DNA from: Ceratotherium simum simum
Lineage: Eukaryota; Chordata; Mammalia; Perissodactyla; Rhinocerotidae
Reading direction: 5' to 3'
NCBI RefSeq assembly: GCF_000283155.1
Contig: NW_004454162.1
Location: 57,150,816-57,214,815, forward strand
DNA length: 64,000 nucleotides
Shown: piece by piece, positions 1-10,250 of the stretch
Numbering within the stretch: the first letter of the stretch is position 1
How the letters are laid out: every line of letters starts with the position of its first letter
Translations under genes and position numbers: made by a program
The notes under the pieces: model-generated
Databases searched by the model: none
What the model saw: the letters and a program-made list of their open reading frames with translations, nothing else
What the model was told of the DNA's origin: nothing

Positions 1-310
1 GTGTGCCTCGTGGTTGTGTGCCCCGTGGTTGTGTGACTCGTGGTTGTGTGCCCTGTGGTCGAGTGCCCCATGGTTGTGTGCCCCGTGGTTGCGTGCCCCG
101 TGGTTGAGTGCCTTGTGTCCCTCGTGATTGTGTGCCTCACAGTCGTGTGCCGTGTGGTCGAGTACCTCGTGGTTGTGTACCCTGTGGTTGTGTACCCTGT
201 GGTTGTGTTCCTCGTGGTTGAGTGCCTCATGGTTCAGTACCCCGTGGTTGTGTGCTTTGTGTGCCTCGTGGTTGTGTGCCCCGTGGTTGTGTGACTTGTG
301 GTTGTGTGCT
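1..310 (+). repeat. Minisatellite of about 15 bp units in HEBP2 intron
   Basis: The stretch is built from variants of a G/T-rich unit close to GTGGTTGTGTGCCCC, repeated about twenty times, with shorter variants such as GTGGTTGAGTGCC. It begins at the window edge, so its true length is unknown. It lies upstream of the HEBP2 exon at 723, inside the preceding intron. The open frames across it are low-complexity artefacts of the repeat. The copies are diverged but in register, which points to a tandem array rather than interspersed repeats. Confidence 0.9.
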
Positions 311-722
311 CAAGGAGGCAGGAGGAATGAGGAGCACGGGGTCCGAGGCTCAGGACACGCTGGTTCTGGCTCTGGCGCTGTTTGTGTAGATCACTTAGCT
401 AATGGGACTCCAGTGTCTGAACTGTGAAAATAAAGAATGGCTTGTGTGATCTCTCATTTTCCCTTCTATCCCTAAAACTAGAGAATTCATTAACCAAAAG
501 TATTAATAGTACAAAAAGTGTTCAATGTGGGCAGTGGATAATTGAGTCCTTTTGGCCTTATTTTTTAAAGAAGAAAATTATCTTAAAGGTAAATATTTAT
601 GTCAGTAGTGCAAAAACCTCAGATCAAAAAAGAATAGGTTAAGTTTTTTAAAGTAGTCATACATACACTCCATCTGCTTTCATGGTCTCCTTTGTATTTT
701 AATGTATGTTTTCATGGCGCAG
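311..722 (+). other. HEBP2: HEBP2 intron, 3' portion
   Basis: This is unique, fairly AT-rich intronic sequence between the minisatellite and the splice acceptor at 721-722. I see no recognisable repeat or gene in it. A T-rich tract at 690-713 serves as the polypyrimidine region of the acceptor. Confidence 0.6.
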
Positions 723-903
723 AGACGAAAATAAAGATGACAGCTCCCGTGACGACCTGCGTGGAGCCCGGGGCAGGTCCCTTTAGCCAGCCTACCGTCA
801 CCGTCTCCCTGTATGTGCCCTCAGAACAGCAACTTGATCCGCCCAGGCCCTCGGAGTCAGATGTCTTCATTGAAGACAGAGCCGAGATGACGGTGTTTGC
901 ATG
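723..903 (+). CDS. HEBP2: HEBP2 penultimate coding exon (SOUL domain, partial gene)
   Basis: HEBP2 is the SOUL haem-binding protein family member, mainly cytosolic and mitochondrial, reported to bind haem weakly and to promote mitochondrial permeability transition and necrotic death. The exon encodes a stretch including KIKMTAPVTT, PSEQQLDPPRP and ESDVFIEDRAEMTVF, which I recognise as the central SOUL-domain strands of mammalian HEBP2. The acceptor is AG at 721-722 and the donor is GT at 904-905 (ATG|GTAAGAG). The exon opens with two bases finishing a Glu codon and closes with two bases of a codon completed by the next exon. Joining to the exon at 3347 restores the frame. Upstream exons lie left of the window. 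One oddity is that the codon split across the exon junction is TGG (Trp), where I recall Arg in human HEBP2. Confidence 0.95.
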
Positions 904-2429
904 GTAAGAGGCTCCTTTTACTGGCCTGCTCTCACAGTGGTGCTCCTATGGGGTTTCAGCAGCTCTTCACCCTTCCGTAAAACAAGTCCAGTGCATTTCG
1001 TGGTGTTTTCCTACCGGCTCAGTTTTACATGTTACTAAGGGTCTCTTGCAAGATACAATCAATTTATTGAATGAAGAGTATATTGCACACCTTCCACATG
1101 TAAGACACAATACAAATTATACCAGAAAAAAAAGGCATAAGACTGTTCTCACCTGCCATCTAGTCACCCTGAACAAAAATGCTGTAAAATGCAGTGTGTG
1201 GTCCCCTCCTCCCAGCTTCTAGGCTCTGACAACCCCAGACTCCTCCTGTTCCCCAGCCCAACAGATGGGAGCTGCTTCCTGCAGTTACTCCTCTGTTAGT
1301 CTTGTTACTTTTCACACCCCTAGGACCTGGCCGACTCAGTCCTGACATTACAGTCTCTCTGTTGAAATTCAGAGACACATGCATGAGTGGTGATCATCTC
1401 CTGTAGCCGCTTGATCACTCCGTCTCTCCCTCGTCACCACCCACCTGACAACGACTCGCTGTCTCTGCCTCCTCCACTCCGTGTACCCCTCTCACCCCGT
1501 CGGGTGCAGCCCGCTCGGTCTCCCTGGGTGCTCCTGTCACCCTCAGCAGGGCCCTCGAGCCTGTCACATGATGGTCCCTCAGGACTTAGATCAGGTGGCA
1601 CCTCATCTGTGAGGCCTCCCTCAGTCTCTCCAGCCAGACAGCACTTTGTCCTTCTGTTGTTCTAAGTTACGATGACCTGAGTATACACTGCAGCTTCTCA
1701 TGAACACGGCAACGTGTCACTCTGCCCACCTCCTCCAGCTCTGAGCAGGGCACGCATGGGGGCGATGGGGGTCAGTATATGTTTGTGTGCTGAATAAAGC
1801 CTTGGACAGATCATCGCAGAACAACATGTATTCAGAGGACAGAAGATAGCTTATAATTAGAGGGCTCAAGATTTGATTTCAAAGAAGTAGGATCTGAAAA
1901 CAAATTCCCTTTAGGCAGAACATACCAAGAGCTGGCTATTCCTTAAGGAAATAAACAATAAATTTAGGAACCAATATATTTCTTAACACATGGTTCAGAA
2001 TTATCATTATCAGTCAACACGATGAAAATTATCTTCAATATTTTAAATACACGTGCATAGATTCCTACACTTATTCAACAAGGATCTAAGAAGTTTTGCA
2101 CACCAGGAATGATTCCGGGTGCCCAGGAGACCTTGTTGAATGAAACAGGCCTGGTTTGTACCCTTGAGAGCCCGCATCATATCTGAAGAGTGGTGGGACT
2201 GATCTTTTCCATCAGCACATGGATAATAAAGCTTATGCTGAAGATGGCATATTAGGAATATTTTTGTTTCTCTGTGTTCCTATTCTTAACCTTCAAAATA
2301 AAACCCATCATGTTTACATGTCAGCAACTCAGCTTGGTCTGTGTGCTGTCCTGATTTAATCTCAGGATATGTATGTTTATATACTTTAAAATCTATACTT
2401 AAACTTTTATTCTCTTTTCCCACTTTTAT

Positions 2430-2860
2430 TTCTATCTTTTGACTGTTTTTGCCTTTCATTCCTGTAGCAACCTCCTCACTGGCTCCTTCTCCCCAGTGCC
2501 CTTTCCATCTGTCTGCCTGTATTCTTACCAGATCTGATCGAGTTCCTTTCCTACTCAGCATCCTTTGGAATAATCTCAGAAGCCTTAGGACGATGCACGA
2601 GGTTCTTCCTCCTGGCTCTGCCTCACCTTTCTGACCCCGTTTTCTGTCTCACTATGAAAATGCTTTGTAATTTTGGACTTCTGCTCCTTTTCCTATCCCT
2701 TCCCTTTCTCAGCTCAGCAAAACCACCCTCCGTTCCAGACCAGCTCAGGTGACCCCCAACCCCGATTTAATCGTGTCCTCAGTGTTCCCACAGCACTTCG
2801 ATCCCGTCTCTGTTAAGACTCTTCCATTAGACTGTAAATTCAACAATATCATGAATTCAT
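2430..2860 (+). repeat. L2-like LINE 3' fragment
   Basis: The C/T-rich text has the order of landmarks typical of L2 3' ends: a cytosine-rich coding remnant, a 'cacagcacttcgatcc' segment, then 'agactgtaaattc'. It is strongly diverged, and both family and edges were judged by eye. Confidence 0.45.
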
Positions 2861-2949
2861 CTGTACAGGGCCTGCCCTTTTCCCAAGGAGAAGGAGAAAG
2901 GGGAAATGTTTGATAGAAAATGGAAAGTCTGGAAGGGAGGCTTCTGAGG

Positions 2950-3095
2950 GGGTGTCAATGGGTCTGCTGACCGACAGCATCAGCATTACTGGGAGACTGT
3001 TGGGAACTCGGAGTGAGGCCCCATCGCAGACCTCCTGAGTCTGCATTCTAGCAGGATGCCCTGGTGGCTCAGATGCACACTGAGGCTGGAGGAGC
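2950..3095 (+). repeat. MER5A-like hAT DNA transposon fragment
   Basis: Segments resembling 'agcatcagcattactgggagactgttggga', 'cccatcgcagacctcctgagtctgcat' and 'atgcacactgaggctgga' follow the order of the MER5A non-autonomous element. No intact terminal repeats are visible. Confidence 0.5.
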
Positions 3096-3346
3096 AGAGT
3101 TAGCGCAGGAGAGGGTGTAAATTCCACCTCCGCCTGCCCACGATGGGTGTGCTCCTCCTGGGCCTCCTCAGGGTGTGGAGGTCACATTGAGACTGGGGCA
3201 GAGGAAGGAACGGTCGGTTCAGCTGCTGAGAGGGAGGAGCTTCGAAACTCACTTCGTCAGCGTTCGTGGTGTCAGCTCCTCTCTTCCTCAGACCGACGTT
3301 CGCATCAGTATTAACATCACTCATGGTCGTCCGTTCTCCTCTGTAG

Positions 3347-3545
3347 GTCTTTCGACGGATTCTCTAGTGCCCGGAAGAATCAAGAACAACTGTTGACGTT
3401 GGCAAGCATTTTGAGGGAAGAAGGACAAGTTTTCGATGAAAAGGTTTATTACACTGCAGGCTACAGCAGTCCTTTCAAATTGCTTAACAGAAACAACGAA
3501 GTGTGGTTGATTCAGAAAAATGAACCCTCCAAAGAAAAGGAGTGA
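3347..3545 (+). CDS. HEBP2: HEBP2 terminal coding exon
   Basis: This exon encodes the last 65 residues of HEBP2 and the TGA stop at 3543-3545. The peptide contains SFDGFSSARKNQEQLL, LASILREEGQVFDEK, VYYTAGYSSPFKLLNR and NNEVWLIQKNEPS, matching the C-terminal part of the SOUL fold. The family usually ends in a KNEPS/T-type tail, as seen here. The acceptor is CTCTGTAG|GTC at 3345-3346, and the first base completes the codon carried over from the previous exon. The segment LASILREEGQVFDEK corresponds to the reported BH3-like helix of human HEBP2, with Glu where I recall Asp. With the previous exon it gives 125 residues, consistent with missing N-terminal exons outside the window. Confidence 0.96.
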
Positions 3546-3887
3546 GAAACGAGAGGAAGCTCCATTGCCAGGGGCAAAGCTTCTGTTTGCTGGAGACACA
3601 GCACCACCTGTGAGTAACCCGTGTGTCTGCCAGCTCTGCCTGAGGGCCCTCCTGTGACTGGCTTATCCCCAATGTGCCTCTTCAGTGCTTGAAGCTTCAT
3701 CAGACACGCAGATCAGGCAGCAGGGGGCAGCATTCTACACGCCCCTGAATGGGACACCACGCTCTGCAGAGCTTGATGTCCCCGAGGCTCCATGTGGAGT
3801 TACTCCCCCTCTTCACTGTATCACAATCACATTGCCTTTCTCTACTTGGATGTGGGTCACTTGATGTCCTCCCCTCCAGATATTGCC

Positions 3888-3893
3888 AATAAA
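3888..3893 (+). terminator. HEBP2: Candidate proximal HEBP2 poly(A) signal
   Basis: A canonical AATAAA lies about 340 bases after the HEBP2 stop. Use of this site would give a short 3' UTR. Confidence 0.45.
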
Positions 3894-4097
3894 AATGTTA
3901 AAGATTTATCCCGGGTGGAACCACTAGGCTGTCAGCCTGGAGAGGTGACGGTCAGTTGGACACAAAAGTGGAATTGTTTTCTGCAGCTGCCACTGTTGCG
4001 TTCTCTGTGGAGTCCTAATCCTCCTTGGCCCCCGGCCCCCACCACCCAAGAAAATTCTCACAATTCCCAAAAGTGTTGATAGTATTTTGTGACAAAG

Positions 4098-4103
4098 AAT
4101 AAA
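4098..4103 (+). terminator. HEBP2: Candidate distal HEBP2 poly(A) signal
   Basis: A canonical AATAAA lies about 550 bases after the HEBP2 stop, before the sequence changes to intergenic repeats. Confidence 0.5.
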
Positions 4104-4125
4104 TTTATGAAGTTAGGGACTGCCT

Positions 4126-6100
4126 GTCCTATTTTGATACTCAATAATGGCACGGTTTTAAATGTTACCAAAATGTAATTTAAAAATTCAGCTGAATTTT
4201 TAAAGTATTTCATATAGCATTTCTGGAGGTCGTATAAAAATGGTTAGTTTTTCAGAGCAGGTTGCCGCAAAATCAAGGAGGTTGAAATCCTCTCCTAGGA
4301 GTGTAGGAGCGTGCGTGTCCTGGGGAAGACAAGTCACGTTCAGACCCCTGGAAGCTGTTGCGGGAGGGCGTGGCTTTTCCGTGGCTCAGAGGATGGTGGT
4401 GGTAGGCGTGAAGGAGAAGAGCTGGTTGGAACTCAGTCACTCTGACAGTTAAAGCTGCCCAGGATGACACACTCCCAGTTCCCGGCACGGTGGTGTTTAA
4501 GCAGAAACCACGTGGTCACTTCATGGGAGATGTGAGCATCCGATGGATGAGAGGATCGGGCAGGTGATGCTTAAGATCCCTTCACCCCAGTGTTGTGCAG
4601 TATCTCTTGAGATGGATCTCCCTAACCTGGCTCCAGTAGAGCAATGGTTGCTGGTTCCTGTGGCTGCCGTGTGGACTGCCCTCTGGAACACCCTTCCTGC
4701 CCTTCACCTGAAGGACCACATTCAAGCCTCGGAACAACTCTGTGCCACGTTGTATTGTCTCCATTTCACAGACGAGGACATGGGCACAGAGATGTTTTGT
4801 GCCCCAGGAACTGAAAGGGCATGGGTGGCCCGAGCCCAGGCAGTCTGACTCCGGGGTCCACCCTGTGGACCACCAAGTCCCGCTGACAGACGGCTACTCA
4901 AGATGCGGCTGTCTCAGGCCGTCAGTGCATTAGGACACACAGAGGCGTTCTTCCTGCACATCATACGTGCACAATGAACATGACTCTGACCTCAGAGACA
5001 CCTTTGAGACTGGAATTTTTGATACAAAACAAGCTAGATTTCTGGTTTTGATATTATTATGGATATAAATTTTAAAATCCCAGGCAATTATTTTCCAAAG
5101 GCATTTGCTTGCATTATTTATTGATTCTTTGCATTTTTGTGCTTGCCAAAAAGAAATTTCTTTTTTTAACTCATTTACCATCATCAACTGTCCAGTGGGA
5201 GGACACCTTCTAGCCTCCCACTGGAGAATGTCCACAGTACCAGCCTCTACTGGTATGAGGTAGATATTTCTAATATCTACTCTAGAGTCCTACATGAAAT
5301 AGGCATCTCTTATGCAATAAATTCTATTTTAAATGAGAAAAGCATATTTCTGATTACCAAGATTTAGTTGTAATCTGAAACATGTTCGATAAAAACATTG
5401 ATTTTGTACAAGTCCAGGGTATCCCATTTTTCCCTCCTTTTCCATAAACCATAAGCAAAAAATTTTTCAGCCCTAAATTGATCAACCCAGAAAGTATTTC
5501 TTACAGCACTGAATCAGTTATTTTAATTATGTGGCTGGCACTGACTACAAAATATCCCTTACGTCAACATTTCTATTGAGATTTTTCTTCTCTTTGGTAT
5601 AGGAACTTGGTGTCTAGACTCTGTTGTAGGGGTGAACCCCCACCTTTGCTGCTGGTCTAACTCTTGCTCCATCAATCCTCCCTTTCCGCTTGTCTCCAGG
5701 ACCTCCCTGCACAGCTTCCAGTCACTGCTCACCAACAGGCTCAGATTCTGCCCGGTCCTCTGCCCTCCGAAACCAAGACCAGAGCCCCCCTAGACCATTG
5801 TCTAGGATGACAATTCCCACCTCTCCCTGCCGTGGTGTCCAAAGGCTTCCCTGGAGCTCTAGGGGGTGAGGAGGCATCTTGGGGACCCTGCGGGAATCAG
5901 GGGGCAGCCCCCACCCACCTCTGTGCCCCCGGCAGAGCAGTCCACGTTTGTCCGTGTGTATGTCAATGTTTCCCGCGAGTACATATTTCAAAAAGTCTGA
6001 AAACAATTCATTTAACTCCATGCATTCATTCATTCAAACCTTTCTAGTCATCACTTAACCCTCTAAAATCTTGCTTTCTCCCTAAGCATTTCACTGAAAT
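4126..6100. other. Intergenic region downstream of HEBP2
   Basis: No gene was found. It contains a degraded MIR at about 4690-4870 and otherwise unclassified unique or ancient-repeat sequence. Short open frames here have no recognisable products. Confidence 0.6.
4690..4870 (-). repeat. MIR SINE fragment
   Basis: The + strand shows the reverse-complement MIR landmarks 'tctccatttcacagacgaggaca', a 'gggcacagagatg' segment and a degenerate 'cccaggcagtctgactcc' end. It is heavily diverged. Confidence 0.55.
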
Positions 6101-6104
6101 GTCA

Positions 6105-6540
6105 TTCATGTCCATTAGTTTTTGAATAAGGCATCACGGAGTCCCCACTGTGTTCCAGGCACTGCACTCGGTTCCAGGGCCCCGGGGCACGGTGGTGAGC
6201 AGACCTCTTCATCGGGGACTGCATCGTCCCTCATCCGGCGGCGTTCCTCGCCCTTCTCTCCCGTCCGCCTTCCTGCGGAGCACACCGCGGGGCCGGGGCA
6301 GCCCGGGCTCTGTCCTCGCCGAGTTGACGTCGCAGAGGGAGAGTTCAAATACCAGAGAAACGGGGCCAGGGGTGGAGTGCAGGTTGGCAGAGTGCAGTGG
6401 ACGCCACGCGGGGGTCAGGCAAGGCCCCTGTGAGGAAGAGACATCTGAGACTCGAGTGATGAGCTGGAGCCAGTCAGATGGAGGCGGGGTCGGGGGCATC
6501 CAGGCAGAGCAACAAAGTCAAAAGGAAAGGCCACCTTCGG
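6105..6540 (+). repeat. Ancient mammalian interspersed repeat
   Basis: It contains a version of the widespread 'ccactgtgttccaggcactgc' opening, then 'gcacggtggtgagcaga', and later 'ggtcaggcaaggcccctgtgaggaagagacat'. The same ancient family recurs near 10.80-11.44, 44.6-46.06 and 62.87-63.19 kb. I could not settle the family name (an old LINE-derived 3' region is my best guess). The middle, about 6230-6330, is unusually CpG-rich. Confidence 0.5.
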
Positions 6541-6960
6541 GATCCAGAACAAGCAGCCGCGCGTCCCGCTTGCTGAGCGGAGAGCTGTGCTCGCAGGACG
6601 CCTCTCGGGACGAGGGAAGCCGCTGACCGCGCGCGGTTTCCAGGACGCGCCGCGGTCCGGACTAGCGGGCTTGCGGAAGCGCTTCGGGTCACTGAGCGTT
6701 AGTCCTGGAGGTGCGGTCCCAGGGCGAGCCCGCTGCTGGTTGCCGCGATTTGGAGCCCGGTTCAGAGGCGAGGGTACTGAGGCAAAGCTGTCATTGATGG
6801 TTTCCGGGACTTACTTGCTACTGTGGCCAAAGAACAGCCATCTCTCCTCCGGGACTTGCGTGTGTGGCGACAAGCCCGTGGCGGCGCGCGCTCAGACCCG
6901 CCTTCGGGAGAGGACCGGCTGCCCCGCGGTGAGGGGTGTGGTTCGCCGCCTTCTCCAGCC
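6540..6960. promoter_or_regulatory. Small intergenic CpG-dense block (CpG-island-like)
   Basis: By hand count, about 31 CpG dinucleotides occur between roughly 6556 and 6780, including runs such as CCGCGCG and CCGCGCGCGG. This is far above the CpG-depleted flanks. It lies about 2.5 kb beyond the HEBP2 3' UTR and 6.5 kb from the NHSL1 3' end, so it is not the promoter of either gene. A potential splice donor (CGCG|GTGAGG) sits near 6927. Such blocks often mark promoters, here perhaps of an unknown non-coding transcript. That is inference, since no conserved protein is visible. Confidence 0.5.
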
Positions 6961-7984
6961 TTCTTTCCTTCAGGGTGCACCGCAGATTTCAACATCAGGA
7001 CACCCTGTTCTCAGGGGGTCCCAGCCTGTGACTGTGCAAGGCAGGGGGAGCTGACAGCCTGCTTTTTTCTGGGTTCTTCCAGCCAAAGACCGAGCACCGT
7101 GGGGGTACAAGGACCCAGCCATTTCTGCCCCACTCAGGGCCCTCTAATAAACAGACTGTGCTCTGGAGCTCCCGGGTGGGCTGCAGAGACCGGATCAGGA
7201 CCGCACTGCAGTCAGCAGCCGCCAGCCCAACTCTGCTTCCCCTCTTCCCTTCGGAGAGGAGACCGCCATACGTCTTTTGTGATCCTAACTCCGCCTCAGC
7301 GTCACACTGGCACGACTGGGATCAGGGCGACCCAAGGCTGTGGGTGTCAAGACCGCGTTTGAGGACTGGGCTACCCGGCCCCCGGCCCTGGGGGACAGGC
7401 AGTGCGCAGGCAGCTCCGAGCACCAGGAGGCCGTCTAATGGTTACCGTTACGTGGAACGGCACACTGGATGGGAAGGCACTGCCGGCCGTGATGATACCA
7501 CGGGAACCAGACACTGAGAGGCCACAGCACGTGACCATGGCCTCTGGGAGAAGGGGAACAAGGTGAGTTCAGTGAGGGTCAAGCTTACGGCCAGGAGGCA
7601 GCTTCTAGGCAGCAAAGCAGGGAGGGGGACCACACAGAGACCACCGGCCTCACTGAGCTGAGGAGACAGGTCAACGTGAGGGAGGGCGAGGCAGGGAGGA
7701 TCGGTGGGGCAGAGTGAAGGAGAGGAGGAGGCAGCACACAGCTCTGCCGTCTGCAGTGGCCCTTGGTCCTCGACCGACCTGTGGAGGTGTGAGAAGCTGC
7801 CCAGGCTGAGAAATGAGCAACTGGAAAGGGGAAGAACAAACAATCCCGGGACCACACAGGGGGCTGGGAGAGAGGAGCCTGGGGCATCAGGGAGCAGCCT
7901 CAGCAGTGAGGTTAAACCGTCTCCAAACCAAAGGCTTCTGGGGACATCCCCTGAGAAAGCTCAAGAGCAAGCCTTGAAAGGATC
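6961..7984. other. Intergenic, no gene recognised
   Basis: Moderately GC-rich unique sequence with overlapping open frames on both strands (for example 6823-7362 + and 7448-7855 -). None has a recognisable domain or supporting exon structure. I see no clear repeat. Confidence 0.5.
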
Positions 7985-8215
7985 AAACTGACTCCAAGAC
8001 ACTTGGCCGTGCACCAGAACAAAGCCCAATACTATTTAAAGGAATAAAACAAAATCCACTCACAATCCCAACACCCAGTAAAAAATTACTAGAAAAATAT
8101 GCACAGAAACAGAAAAATATGACCCATAATTAGGGAGAAAAAAGCAATCACTAGAAACAGACCCAGAAGTGACACCTGTGAAGGAATCAGCAGCTTGGAT
8201 CACGTAATTTGGCAG
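7985..8215 (+). repeat. Ancient L1 fragment
   Basis: The A-rich text with 'acaatcccaacacccagtaaaaaattactag', 'cagaaaaatatgacccataat' and 'gaaacagacccagaagtgacac' follows a segment common in old mammalian L1 elements. It directly abuts the ERVL-like pol remnant. Confidence 0.5.
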
Positions 8216-10250
8216 ATCCTACGATATCGGGGGTGTCAATGGTGAAAAAAAATGCAGTGTAGAATTTATGACAAGTCCCAATGGGAGAATCCCAGTGCAG
8301 GTCCCTGGGGTCCTGAAGCAAGGCTGTGCTAACTGCAGGAGAGAATGACATGCTTTTTGAAAAACAGCTGGTGGTGTTCTGCTGGGACCTGGTGGAGACA
8401 GAACAATGAGACACTCTGAGATGATGTGTGCAGAACTGCCTGTCCTAGCTGGGTCCTGTCAGAATCAAGCTGGTGGGACCAGCAACAGTCCATTATAAGG
8501 CAGAAATGATGCCTCCAGGAGCAATCACAAGAAGGCAGAGCACTAAGCAGGTTGCACGAGCAGGGAGCCCACTCCCATGGCACCATGGCTGCACCCCTGC
8601 CTCCTCCCTCCCTAAGGCTGTTTGGAAGGCCTGTATGGTCAGCTGAAGGAATAGGGAAAAGCCTGAACTTGGTTTATCGATGAGTTGGCTATGTGGGTGC
8701 AAGCTGAAATGGACAGCAGGTGCATTACACCTTCACTCAGGAGTGACATTGCAAGGCAGCTTCAAGAAAAATATCTGCAATCTTTCTGCAAAAAAAGGGC
8801 AGAATTTTTAGTGAGGAACCTGGTCGTTCACTTTGTGAGGGAGGAAAGGTAAAATACATATGGAATCATGGCTGTGATTCCATTCACTGGCCTGGCCAAC
8901 TGGTTGGGAGTTCAGAAAGAAAAAGAATGGATGATTGAGACGAGGAGGTCTGGGGGCAGAGCTTGCGGATGGACATACGGGAGAGGACACAGAACCTGAA
9001 AAACTCTGTATCACATCTTAGTGCTTAGCAGCAGAGGCGCTAAACAACCAGACGAAATGACTCAGCCTGTCTGCGTCGGCTCTTGTGGATGCCCACCCCA
9101 GGCCGGTAAAGGTGGACACACAGACAGAGTGGCCATGGTGGCCAAGACGGAGGCTCTGCATGGACCTCAACACCATGGACCTCAACACCATGGACTCCCA
9201 CTTCCCAAGGCCGACTAGATACTGCTACCTTTGAATGTCCCACCTGCCAGCCACGGATAGCAATGCTGAGACCCTGGTGAGGCCGTGAGAAGACCAGCGG
9301 GTCATGCGACGCGATGTTGACTGTATTGGGCCCATTCTTTCTGGGAGGGGCCAGCAGTTTATTTGCACAAGGGTGGACATCTATTCGAGGTATGCAGTTT
9401 TCTTTCCTGCTTACAGGGCCTTGACTAGCACCACAGTCTAGGGACTTACAAAACCTCTGATCGCTGGCATGAATTTACTGAATGTGTGATCTACACATCA
9501 TAACGTCTAGTCAAGAAGAGTTAGCCCATGGCCACAGGACCCACTGGTCCTCTCTCACACTGCACCACCCAGAAGCTGCTGGCCTGACAGAACATTGGGA
9601 TGACCCGCCTTAGTGCTGGCTGGAGGCAACACCCAGCCAAGATAGACACCATCTCCTGGACACAGTATACTTACTACATCAGAGGACCTATCGGGAGCTG
9701 TGTCCACAACAGCAAGGACACATGGATCTGGGAACCAAGGGGTGGAAGGAGGATGACCCTACTTACCATCACTCCCACTGAGGAACACAGGACTTTCCAC
9801 CCCACAACTCTGGGCTCTGCAGAGCCCGAAGCCCTTGCTCTCAAAGGTGTAGACCCTCCCTAGGCAACACAGCAAGGGTACCGTTGAACTTCAACCTACA
9901 GCTGCCACCTGGGCACTTGTCTCCTTATGCCCAGGGACGACAGCCAAGAAGAGTCACTGTTTTGTCAGGGGTAATTGATCCTGAACTCAAGAGGAGGTGA
10001 GCCTGCTGTCACATGATGTGTGGAACTCGGGGGACCCACCTGGGGCACCCGTCGTCCTCCTCGCCCAATTGTAGCTGTGAACGGACAGTGCAGCAACCCT
10101 GGCCTGAGAAGGGTTTGGCTCTGGGGATCTCAGAGCCCCTGGGAGTGAGAGCTTGGTCACACTCTCAGGAAAGCCACCGAGACCAGCAGAGGTGACATCA
10201 AGGGAGAAAGGAGTTTGGAGTTGGGGAGATGAGTCCCTGCTATAGTTGCC
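8216..10250 (+). mobile_element. Broken ERVL-class endogenous retrovirus pol remnant
   Basis: The + strand carries decayed pol sequence in the order expected for ERVL: reverse transcriptase C-terminal and RNase H-like sequence from about 8220 to 9050, integrase from about 9050 to 9860, and a region resembling the ERVL dUTPase from about 9880 to 10080. The clearest landmarks are an Asp-containing integrase core strand near 9310-9400 and an HPEAAGL stretch near 9567-9590, a signature of retroviral integrases. Similarity shifts between frames and several stop codons interrupt it, so it is a dead fossil. A 15-bp unit is duplicated inside it near 9162-9193. I see no env, and no paired long terminal repeats could be placed. 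Confidence 0.75.
9162..9193 (+). repeat. 15-bp direct duplication inside the ERVL remnant
   Basis: The unit GGACCTCAACACCAT occurs twice in immediate succession. It adds five residues in frame in the decayed pol sequence, and looks like a replication-slippage product after the element died. Confidence 0.85.

Larger units (their letters stand above)
904..3346 (+). other. HEBP2: HEBP2 last intron
   Basis: The intron runs from the GTAAGAG donor to the CTCTGTAG acceptor. It is mostly unique sequence, with an L2-like fragment at about 2430-2860 and a MER5A-like fragment at about 2950-3095. Open frames in the C/T-rich parts (for example 1387-1665) show no recognisable protein. Confidence 0.75.
3546..4125 (+). 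other. HEBP2: HEBP2 3' untranslated region (predicted)
   Basis: Non-coding sequence follows the TGA stop with no splice acceptor of note. Two AATAAA hexamers are present, at 3888-3893 and 4098-4103. The region is free of obvious interspersed repeats. The end point is inferred as shortly after the second hexamer, and no transcript evidence was available. Confidence 0.6.

Noticed and set aside
1..310. Possible CRISPR-like array
   Set aside because: Units are contiguous with no unique spacers, and the host is a mammal. It is a minisatellite.
6150..7362. Several overlapping open frames of 150-180 residues
   Set aside because: They arise from GC-rich DNA and a repeat, overlap on both strands and have no recognisable domain. 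The block is treated as regulatory, not coding.
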